DNA of 64,000 nt from Triatoma infestans (taxonomy: Eukaryota > Arthropoda > Insecta > Hemiptera > Reduviidae): contig JAAEAF010013204.1 in assembly GCA_011037195.1 (NCBI GenBank), forward strand, positions 69,773-133,772. The letters run 5' to 3'. Numbering within the stretch: position 1 is the first letter of the stretch; each line of letters opens with the position of its first letter. Below, in pieces: positions 23,601 through 35,600 of this stretch. The notes below the pieces were generated by a model. It had not been told where the DNA came from. It was given only the letters and a program-made list of their open reading frames with translations, and did not search any database. The position numbers and the translations under genes were made by a program.

Positions 23601-26600
23601 TAGTTCGTGATAAACTATTCACCATTATTATAATGTTTGGTACATCACATTCATCAGGTCTTGTTTTATAGAACAAATATTATTTTGGAATCATAATTTG
23701 ATAGATTAATATTAAAGACAAGCCAGAGTCCACTTTGAATAGTATTAAATAGTTTCTATTTGGCCTTAATAATATTTTAGGTTTCAAGCTGTTATCTAAA
23801 GTTCTTGTAGGTTCCCAATTTTTAAATTTTATTTTATTATAACCCATAGGAAGAAACAATGGTTTGATTGGTCCTGCCGACAAACTAGCAAAAAATCTTT
23901 TTAAGCTTTCAAAAGACAAATTCTTTATTTAAAAATATATGCTTATTTGGTTTCAAATATGTTTTTTTAAATTTTTGTGCTTAAATAGCTCGATTTTCAT
24001 AGCTCACTTAAACAATTTTTTTTTGTTTAATTTAAGGCGCGTCAACATCCATGGTCATTGGCGCCCGTAGCCTTCTCAATGCACTGCTGGCCACCGAGCA
24101 GTGTTCCCTAGCTACTGACAACTGCCCATCACCGGACAGTGAGCTGTAGAGGCTCCTAGGAACAGAAAATCCAAGGATAGCATGCTGGATTCGAACCCGG
24201 GACCTCCGCGTTACTATCCAGTGCGCTACTACTGAGCTAACCACTTCCCTTAATTAATCAATTTAACAATGTTTCTATCTCAAAGTACACCTGGCACCTT
24301 ATTAACAGCTTAAAGTTAAAAAAAAACTTCCAAATGTATCAATAATAATATATCAATTAGCGCGTGGGCTCTCTCATTTTGAAGCTTTATTCAAATTTAA
24401 TTTAGTCCCTCCTACAGTATTATATGCGCAAATGCGCTTCCCATATTTTTTCTATTCTATATTCACCCTTGTTTATTGATAAACTAGAATTATTAGTATC
24501 AGTTGAAATGTAAAAGCGCCTGGTTTTGATTGTAAACTTCCACATGTTATAAGTTCGTCAGAATGTGTTACAAAACTGACTGGTTGCTTCTTCTTTTAAT
24601 TTCATGTATAATTATGGAAATATTACCTCAGGTTCTAATCATTCAATAATTTTTCCTTTATTCAGACGAGGCAATATTAATGAAAGAGGGATATCATGCT
24701 TTCCTAGATTCTGTTACAAAAATATTTTCTAGTCTTCCTCTTAATCGTTTAGAACTTTTTTTTTCAGATTAAAAACCTGCTCAGTGAATTTCAGGCTAAT
24801 TTTAGGAATGGATACTCAACGTATGATATGTTAACGATTTTAATTAATTTGAAACTGCTGAGGAAAAGACAGATTTTGCTTTGTTGTTGATTTTATGGGC
24901 AGTGCTCTTTTCTAAAGCTTTTTAATTTTAGCATCTCTAGTATATTCGTCAACTGTTTAAGAGTGCCTTATTTAAACTCTTCATCTCCAGTCCACGGAAT
25001 AAATGATATTTTAATTTAAAAATGGAATCCTTGAGAGTTGGCCGTTAAGCCCAATTTATTTTTCGTATTTTTGGATAATCTTCCCTTGGCTTTAGAGTAT
25101 GGTTTACATATATGTGGAACCATCATAAAGGTGCTTAGTGTAGGCGGATAATTGGTTATGCTGCGGCAGTCCTATGGATATGCAGTTGAATATTAATGCT
25201 CTAGTATTATCCCATTTCACTACGAAATGTGAAATCTGGAGCTTAATCTGGATAAGTCCAAGATTATGATGTTAAGTAGGGCTAGTCCTCTAGCAAAGAA
25301 AGAGAGGCGGCTTTTTGGAAGACATAAGATTGAAGTAATTAATAACTTAAATACCTGGAGTACTCTTGACTCCCCGGTTCTCTTTTGAACTGCATTTAAT
25401 TGAAAGAATTTCTTTAGCTAAATTGACTCTTATTGGTTTTTGGTCTTGTTTTATTTCACAGTATCTGGTGCCGCTCCCATTACACATCAGCTTTTTACCT
25501 CTGTTTCTAGTGATGTTCGGATTTGCTATGCTGCCTGGCCTGCAGGATACGGCTCATATCAAGAGAGGCTGCCGCGTGCGTGCACTTGAGTGATAGAGCT
25601 GTTAAATTTGCTTTTGTTTTATTATCCTAACTGATAGAGTTTTCTCTTTAATTATATTGTGTATTGACTTTAATTATTAATACATACTCGAACAAGGAAA
25701 CAAAATTATAAAATTTTGTGTTGTAAAGTCGTAAATTAAAATATTTTACATTTAATAGATGTGAGCTTTGTAATCATACATGTCTAGTAATAGTGCTGCC
25801 CCACTCAGTCAACAGGTAACAGACTGACTTCATAGCTGGAAACATTGAATAAAGAGGTTTCCGACATTAAAACAAATTAAAGTAATTAACATTTCTATTA
25901 ATAGCATTCATACTTCTTTTTTAATTTTGGCAAAGAGTTGACTAAAATTAAAGCTCTGCGAAAGAAAACTTGATACTCTAGGGAGAGTAAGCTGATGACA
26001 TTAGTAAACAATAATTTGCACTTTAGTTTCTATAACAAGATCGAAATTCCCTATGTTTCTTTTAAAGAGAACGCAAATTTATTTGATGTAATTATGGAAG
26101 TATCTGATTTTTTTTTTTATCACAAGAATGCTTAGATGATTTTATTTTTCGCCTTTGCAAGTATAATGGCCCCGTGCCACTCGTTAAACTGATAATGTTA
26201 TAAAAGCGTTTTTTAACTCGTCTGAATTGTGTTTTCCTTTTTTTTTATTGTCACGTTCTGTCTGTCTGCAGTACAGCGATTCAGTTGTAATTGAAATTGC
26301 GAGTGGTTCTCCTGCGTCCGTCTCGCCGGGGCTGGAAACCAGGGTGGGTGAAGGATAGACTGCTGTTCCTTCTCTGAGCTAAATAGGAGACTTATTTATC
26401 TGTCAAAATCGACAGAAGTCAACCGCCCTTTTCTGGGCGTGGGTGGAGCAGCGGCCAAAACCCTTGTATGTACACTGAATGGGAAGAATAATAAAGGAGT
26501 CTAACTTAAGTATCTTCTTCAGGGCACCTTCCGTCCATTTCTTTGACGTTTCTTCCCTGTGTAGACTCGAATCTTATATCAGATTCTAAGCTTTAGTGCC

Positions 26601-29600
26601 GAATCATTCATAAATTTGATTGTGATAATCTGTCGTTTTATCTAGTTATTGTTGTTATTAGTTATTTTAATCTTGTTACCGTTGACATTATTACATTTTA
26701 ATCTTATTACCTTTAACCATTTTAATTTCTCAACCTTATTTCTTATAATTTTGTAATTTTACTGTTATTCACCTCATTGCTTTCAATTTTATTACTTTTA
26801 ACTTCTTACTTTCATTTAATATTTAGTGCTGCACAAATTTGCTTACACTAAAGATGTCTATTACAAATAATAATAAAGAACTTTATATAGGACAAACAGT
26901 ATGGGACCTAAGATCAGATGGCGGTCCTTTACAAAAGGCATACATTACATCAATTATGTCTTCAACTGACGCTACCAAGAAAGAAATAGAGAAAATATAA
27001 CAGTGGAATGGGCTGAGGACTCTGGTATTGTGAAAGGGAAAATGATATCTATAAATAAAGTTTTTCTACGCTTACCAGAAACAGATAAACTCATCACGGC
27101 CATTGATCCTAGGGCGCCGACAACGGTCACTGATAAGAATCCTCCGGATTCCAGTAAAAAGGAAGTTGATGACTCTGGAGTGTATAGGAGCCAGAAGGTA
27201 TGTCCATCTGTCAGCAGTGCTTCAAGAACGTTAGAGGGTTCAGCACCCATATTGGAAAAAGGCATCCTAAGGAAGCCAATGACAAAAACTGAGATCTGTA
27301 TTAAAGAGTCAACCAACTGACGACGGGCAATCCTCCAAGGGTTAAATAAAGCAAGATTTGGATAAGTAGTTTAAAACATTCAAGGATCTCCTAAAGTCCC
27401 CTCTGAAAGAAAAGGAATTTGATTCCGCTATGAGACAGTTCCTCCTCTTTCTCAAAGAGGCAAATAAAGAACTTCCGGGTCCCAAACACCCAGCTTCACG
27501 TTTCTATCAGATGCGAAGGAAGAAGATACTGGAAATGAAGAGTAAGGGAATAAAAGCTGCCTCAAATCCACAAAGATCGTATAAGGCCAGAGCGTATAAG
27601 GAGTAGAGGGGCTTTACCTAAGATCACGAGTGAATTTTTTGACCGGTTGGGAATTGACCAAGGCTTTTTGTGGGAGATTGCTGAGACAATCATACTAGAT
27701 TCTCTCGGTATAATCCACCACCACATATATGGGACATGACCAGCAATGATTAATTGACTTACACATTCATTTAACTTTAGTCTGTGTATATATAGCTCCT
27801 GTGGTCCTCTATTAGGTGTTACATTTGTTCCGGTATGAACTTGTGTATAGTAATACCTACGCATTATTCCTATTCAACCATTGCTCTGTGAATTGATTGG
27901 TATGGTGTGTCTCAGCTACTCAATGTAATTGAGCAGCCACACTTATTTTAATTATTGAAATAATGTGCTTTTTCTCTTATGAACCTCCTATTATAATCAA
28001 ATTTGTTCGTAATATTGACAAATTTGCATTTATAAGACCTCTTGAGAGAATACAGAATTATTTCAGACACCTAATCATTTGCATAAGTTATTACTAAAAG
28101 TCATATAATGCAATCAAACGTTTATAATGACTAATAATTAAACCTTATATGCACACTGATCGAGTTAGGGCCACCGAGATGACAAACATACTACAGTTTT
28201 TAGGGGTCAACTCCTTCGATGTATCATCAAAAAAAAAAGACATGGAATGACCAATTTTATACGCTAGCACGTCTATTTTATAGACCCATATGTTGGATAA
28301 CCAAACTGTCGGATAACTGGGGGTCCCCAATATGTAGAGCTGGCATTACTTTTTTGTAAACGGCTATCATGCGAATCCCTCAAACCAAAAATAAAGAAAA
28401 TAATTTGATTCATTTGTGATGTTTAAGCGATCTTATACAACGGTAATTTGTTGGAGGAAGATTGAGTAAAGGTTTAGCGGTAGGTATTGAAAAGCTACAA
28501 ACATCAAATACCATTATTACTTAAGTATAATACGAGGCTGGCTATGTCAGTGTAAATGTTAAGTTATGATTAATTATAAGAGCCTTATGATTCAGAATTT
28601 TCATAGAGAAAAATTCAAATATAATCTTAGTATAAATTCTATTCATAAGAATATTATCAATGTAAACAATATTTTGGCTGTTGTAAATCAAACAAGCAAA
28701 ATATTAGTTGGCTGGGGCCAAAGAAAAAACTTTTTATCTTTAAAAATTGATATGACATTAAACCCTCTATTCTTCCTTAACATTTCCTGAGGAAGGATAC
28801 TAAAGGTTCCGAAATGTCGAATAAACTTTTAAAGATAAAACGTTTTTTCTTTGGCTCCATCCAACTAATATTTTGCTTTTAAGAATATTATGTATTTATT
28901 AAAAATATTTGTTATAATTGTTAGTGATAAACAAATGTTTTACAACGCCATAATGCAATTAATTTTAAAAAGGGTTTATTTTATGTATGCAGGATGAAGT
29001 TGAGAGATCTGTGCGAGAAGTCAATGAAATGTTAGGTGAAATGCAAGAAGTTGGACCTGCCCACTATTCTGAGGCATCTTCTATGACAGCTAATGCGCGC
29101 AAAGGGGTCCTCAGTATAGATCATCGTACACTCAACCCTAACAACGAATTAAGACGTATTTTTGGATCAAAAATCATACAGAATGAACAAGTGTAATTTT
29201 TTTATTTTGTTTTTTTTTAATTACTAAAGATCTGTAATTTTAATTGTATTGTGGTTTCTAGAAAAAAAAGGGGTAGAAATAGAGGACATTTGAGATCAAC
29301 TTGGTTAGTTTCACCTAAAGAAAATTGGCCCCAAATCGGAAAACCAGGTCAGTTTATTTCTTAAGAATTTTGTATGATAATTTTATTCTAAGATTAATTA
29401 ATATATTTTTTAAGAATTATGTCAGGGAAATAGATATATTATAAAAAAAATAAACCTTACAAATATCAATTGAATATGAATTTTGTTAGAAATGTTAAAA
29501 ATTTTTTCCCAAGAACCTACTAGTTTTTATTTAGTATAGTTTTTGCATTGAAAATTGGTATTGATATTTCCCTTTACATTACCATTTCTCTGCATCTTAA

Positions 29601-32600
29601 CACTTTACCTGTTTGTTACATTAAACTGTGTTACAAATTTTGTGAAGTTTTCATTTGCTTCATTAGCAAAAACATACGAATTAAAAAAACAATTGAAATG
29701 TTTTATTAGAATAAAATTATTTTTGACATAATTTTAATGTTTCAGGATTGTCCATGAAACTTGTAGAAACTAAAAATGGTGTCCATTATTTTACATATGA
29801 ACATTCTTTAAATTACCAGCAAGTGCAAATGCGATTTTTGGAAGCTGTAGAAAGTTTGAATCCAGATTTCATTGTAGTAAGCAATTTTACATTACTTGTA
29901 GATTTAAAATGTACCTTATAAAACTTACTGATGCAGAAATTGCAATTTTTTTTACTTTCTCTAACTGCCGTTAGAGAGAGTATTTTTTTTTTAAATAATT
30001 TAAGGTGCATTAAATATTGTCAATGAGATATATGGTCATTGGTGCCCGCAGCCTTCTTAGTGCACTGCCCATCACATGAGCTGTAGAGGCTCCTAGGAAG
30101 AAAAAATATTGTAATCGTGTCGAATTTTCACCGGAAATACATGTTTTGAAAATGGATGATTTTAGAAAATGGAGCATGGGTATGTATGTAAACAGCAGAG
30201 CTCAAAAACGAAAAGTCATAGAACTTTCATATTTGGGTATCACCATAAGACCCAACAGGAATTTACTTGCCAAAATTCCTCAACCGGAAGAAGTGCCACC
30301 TTACTGAATGGATTTTTCAGTTTTTTGCTATTTTCTCGAAAACTCTCCACCGATTTTTTATAAACCAAGTATGTGAACTACACATACAAGAACCTACAAT
30401 TTTTATTTTAAATCTTTCTATGGGAAAATTCATTTAAGGGGTGATATAGGAATCACTGGCCTAGGGGAGGTTACACTAGATCATGTTACGAGTGAAGTTT
30501 GTATGTGAATGAAAATACTCATAATATTTGTAACTTGAAATCAAAATATTCATCCATTTAACAAACAAAATATTCATAAATTTTTGAAGTTAATAAACCT
30601 TCTATGAAATCTTAATTCTATTATATCATTGTACCATGTAATTAAAATTAAATATGTTGCCAATATTTGGAGTTTGAAGAAAATCGGTTAACTGGAAGTA
30701 TGTTTCTACGATTTTTCCGACAACGGCTTTAACAATTTTATTTAAACCTAGTATATCGATCGCACATACAAATTGCTGCAAGTTTTAATTGAAAAATTTC
30801 ACAGGTAAAATTCTTATAAGAGAGAGGTTATGTTTGCCTCTAAAGTGCTATTATATTTTTTCCATCTGGGTACATTTCAAGATTGGTGGTGGAGCATGTT
30901 GAAATGTCTCCCAGGATATAATCGATTTTATTTCTCTCTTATAGAAAAAAATTCATTGTTAATAAATCTGTCTCGGACTTCATGCATATTCTTCCTGGCT
31001 TAGTCTTAAAACTTTTTATCATTTATAGGGGATAATAAATACCCATCCATACCATGTTGATGCCTTGCTGCAGTTGTCAGATTTGTGTAGACTGAGTGAT
31101 GATCTGGCCCTAGCTGCAGAACTAGTACAGCGAGCACTCTATTGCCTTGAATGTGCTTTCCATCCATCTTTTTCAGTTACATTGGGTAATTGCCGATTAG
31201 ATTACCGACTTCAGCAGAACAGGTGGCTGTTTTCATTAATATGTATCATTTTTAGATAGTTTTTTTGTTACATTCTAAATACAATAATTTTAAGATATAA
31301 ACGTTATTCAGAGTAACAATTATTTTATTTTTTCTTTTAAAATAAACATTTAGAATTGTTTCAATTTTTAAAATAATTCCATAAAGATTATTTTCCTAAA
31401 ATTCACATCAACATAGAATAAAAGTATTAGCACTTTAATTTATTGTACCATTTTATATACTGTATATACTAAAATGATGTCAAAACCAAATGTTTTTATT
31501 ATTGTTGTTTAATATCTGTCTTAGGTCGTTGTATATAGCATTGTTTAAACACATGCTTTTCATAGGATCTAGAGCATGCTATAGAACAGCCCTTGAATTT
31601 TGCAAATTAATCCTTTCACTAGATCCGGAAGGTGATCCTTTAGCTGTAGTTCTTGCGCTTGACTTTTATGCCTTAAGGTCACAGGAGTATGAATGGTTTT
31701 TACGCATAGCTAACGATTGGGAACCTACAAGAAATCTATCACAGGTAAAAACGATCTATATTTTCTCATTTATTATTGAATTGTTCTTATAAATAACACA
31801 ATAAATTCTGCCTGCCCATAATATAATTTAATGAATTAGTTAAGGTTTTTTTATGTTTCATAACCTTTCTAAGTCTTGGCAAAAACATTGTAATTGTAAT
31901 CTCTAATTATTTAGATAATAATATATTTAATGAGATATTAATTACTATTTCAGTTACCCCATTTTGCGTACTCCGTGGCAATTGCGCAATTTCAATTGGG
32001 CGACGTGGAGCAGGCTCACATTCTGCTTCAGAAAGCATTGATAATGTTCCCCGGTGTATTAATTCCTCTAACAGAAAAATGCAATGTACAAACTGATTCG
32101 AGAATAACATCTAGTCCGTTCTTTAAAAATGCCCAGCTAACGTAAGTATAGTTTTTAACTATTAAATAAAACTGTAAGTTTTTTAGAAGTATTCAGCATT
32201 AAGATTGTTTATTACTTTTCTACTGCTTAAGTGCTGTCGTATTGATATGGTTTGCGGTCCCTTGAATTTAAAATAAATATTTTAATGAATGGTTGTTGTG
32301 TGTGTTTGAAAAAAATATTTCAAAAACTAGAAATGCTAGTAAGCGCAAACTTTAATATTTCTTTTGACATGAAGATTCGGTTAAAATCCATCAATCAGAA
32401 GTGCGATCTTCTTGGTGGTCTTTTTTGTTTTTTACAGTTTTCTATAAAACTACTTCAACGATTTTCTTTAAACTTCTTTAAGTTATTTAAACATATGAAG
32501 CCCTTTCTCTTATAATTGAAACATTTTTCTTGGGAAAATTAATTTTTGGAGTATTCTGTAGGACTGCAGACTTCAGCTTTCCTTTAAAGAATCATACCTA

Positions 32601-35600
32601 TATAAGATTAAAGTCATTAATGCATTGCTACAATTTTATTATTATTATTATTATTATTATTACCAACCTCGAGTGGGCTATATCCCGGCACTGCAGCCAA
32701 CAGAGGCTTATTGTGCCATCCCCGATAGATCCTAGTAGACAAACCCTCCCTCCTTAAGAAGTTTGAGGGCCTTCACCACCAGGTCATTTTCAGCTACAAT
32801 CTCCTCAGGTCGCAACGTACCAAAGGTCTCATACCTCAATTTAATTATTGCAATGCAATCAAACAACAGGTGGGGGCCGTTTCCTTCTCTTCCTGACATA
32901 ATCTGCACAAGGGTTCCGCTCGAATGAGCCCTACCTTGTACAGATGTTTCCTGAACCTACCTTGACCCGTAAATAGTCCCGTCACCAGAGAGATCTGGCT
33001 CCTACTCAGACTAAGAGTCATTTGGGTCCTTCGTTTACACAGTCCTGGCATCATCCTTTTACTGTGTATAATACCCAGGGTCCCCCTCCAGAGCTCTTCA
33101 TGCTTACTGCAACACCACTCTCTAATCGCTGCACGAATCGCTCCGCCAGTTATCCCTAGAACCGGTTCTGGGCCAATGAACGGAGTGTTTGCCCCGTTCC
33201 TGGCCAGTTGATCAGCTGTCTCATTACCCTCAATCCCTGCATGTCCAGGCACCCATAGCAGCTGTTCCTTGTTGTGCGTGGAGAGTCTCTCCAATGCCTC
33301 ACTACATTCTTTCACTAGGGATGAGGTAGTTCTGTAAGCCTCTAGGGCTTTCAGTGCGGCCTGACTGTCCGAGCAAATGCGTATGACCTTGCCCCTTGGG
33401 GCTCTACGCAGGTTCTCCTCGGCACAGACCTTAATGGCAAAAACTTCAGCCTGGAATATAGTGGAATACCTGCCCAACGGCCTCTCAATGAGTACCTGCG
33501 GGCTCATTCCATACACTCCTGCTCCAGTTCCGCAATCCATCCTAGAACCGTCTGTAAAACACAGAGGTCCTGTCCGGTAGCGTTTTTCCCACCCGTTGGA
33601 CCATTCCGCCCTAGAGCCTAGGAACACCCGAAATGGAACCTCGAAGTTATATGTTGGATAGATGCTATCCTGGGCCATGTCTAACACCGGGCCCGGGTTG
33701 ACCTTTAGCATTATGTCCAAGTGTTTGGCTAAGGAGCCCCTCTGCTTCCAAAGACCATTGTTGCGCAATCTGTGTGCACTGGCCCTCGCCTCCGCTTGCA
33801 CTAACAAGTGCAGCGGTGCCAAGCCCAGCAGCACCTCTAGCGCAGCTGTCGGAGCACTTTAACAAGCGCCCGTAATAAGAAGGCACGCCAGTCTCTGTAC
33901 TCCACTGAGGCACTTCTTGGCTGTCTCCTGCTCCGTTTTAGGCCACCATACCACCGCGCCATAAGTTATGACCGGTATGATGGCCCGTGTATATATCCAA
34001 TGGGTCATCCTTGGAGTTAACCCCCATGACTTCCTACATGCCCGTGTAGCATAGCATAGCGACTTCTTAGCTTTCTGCACTATACATTCTAGATGTGCGT
34101 TCCATGTGAGCTTAATATCCAGGATAACTCCCAGATACTTTACTCTATCTGTCACATCCAGTATCCTCCCGAAGAAGTACAGTGTCTTATATACCTCAAT
34201 GTCCTCCTCCTGGTAAAAGGTACGAGGGTGGTTTTCTGTATGCCTTGGCCTGGGAGTACATTCTCTGTCCAGGCTTCGATATAAATAGAACTCTTACAGA
34301 CCTCCATGCTCTAGGAACACGGTAGAGAGCCAAACATGCTCTCATCAGTCTGCATAGCATAGGAGTAAGTGTGCTGCACTTTTAAGTTTAAAGAAATTGG
34401 TTAACCGCAAGTAGACTTTACAGAATAGATTTCAAAGTTTCAAGAAAACGGCTTCATCGAGTTTTGCTTATTGCTCATATATAAACCTATAAAAATTGAT
34501 AGAACTAGTTACATTTGATTTCATGATATCTGCCTCCTTGACTTCAGATAAATCTCATTCAGTACCTGATATTTGCTGAGAAGCTAAACCATTGTAATTG
34601 TTTGCAATAGTTGGGTCATCTCACCACCATCTAACATATTGCAGTATAAAAATTCTATTTATAAGAACATTTTTCCGTTGTAATCGAAGTGAAGTCAGAG
34701 AAATTCGTCTGAATGTTTCAAACTAGTTTTTTTTTTGTCTATAAAGTTTTCTTCAAACTTAGGTGTCATTTGTTGTGGTGGTTGGTTCCGCAGTGCTGGA
34801 AAGCATCAGAGACATTTTCCGTGGTAGCCTGCTTCATTTTGTGGTCATCGACCGGTTTCGGGCGTTCGCCCATCTTCAGGATGCGTTAGATTTAGACTCT
34901 GAATGAGTGTGAAACTAACTTTGCTCTGTGCGAAGTCTGTGTTGTCACACTGTCTAAAAACGCATCCTGAAGATGGGCGAACGCCCGAAACCGGTCGATG
35001 ACCACAAAATGAAGCAGGCTACCACGGAAAATGTCTCTTAGGTGTCATTATTATTAACTTTTATCTTTGTAGTGATATTGATGTTATTTTTGTGTTGTAT
35101 GATAAATATGTATTTTAATCAGATCATGTTATTCTTGGTGTCTGCAATATACGAAAGGTTACTTCATGCATATCGTCAAACAGTGTGAATTTGTTTTAAG
35201 TTGTTTATCAGTCGCAATTATTGTTAGATATAGGACATAATTGTTTCTGCATTTAGGTAACAAATATGGGTGATGCATTTTTTATAAAATAATTGTTTGG
35301 TAAAAAATATTTGTAACTTTTAAATTATGTTTTTAATGTTTAACAGGCAGAGCAAATCTCTAACCCAGTTAGAGTTATTATATGTAGCCCGTAGTTACCA
35401 TTTATGGAAAGAATCAGAATTAGTGCCATGGTTAGAAAGCAATGTCCATCAAGTATTGGATCGTATAGACGCACGGGACCCTATGGTTTTAGAATGGGAA
35501 GTAATCAGACAGAAGCGTTACCCAAATACCCCAAGAAATATTTTGCGACATATTATACTTTCTGATATTAAAGATATACCAGTACTCATGAACGAGGTAA

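Larger units (their letters stand above)
34782..35040. repeat. Fold-back unit with two hammerhead-like motifs
   Basis: The left arm (about 34,800-34,884) and right arm (about 34,963-35,038) are inverted copies of the Penelope family 1 terminus, including 'catcgaccggtttcgggcg' and 'gaagcaggctaccacgg'. The roughly 80-bp spacer has no coding. The arms would give a long hairpin in which each strand carries one ribozyme-like motif in sense. It lies in TCF25 intron 8. Confidence 0.8.

Noticed and set aside
28150..28340. Tigger/pogo-type terminal sequence ('ggataactgggggtcccc')
   Set aside because: It resembles such ends loosely, but no partner terminus, TA duplication or transposase was found.
29191..29192. 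Alternative exon 3 donor as the main TCF25 splice site
   Set aside because: Using it causes an immediate in-frame stop in exon 4. The donor at 29,193 restores a family-like sequence.
33377..33862. Plus-strand ORFs of 66-67 codons
   Set aside because: They are antisense shadows of the RNase H frame of the I-clade LINE.
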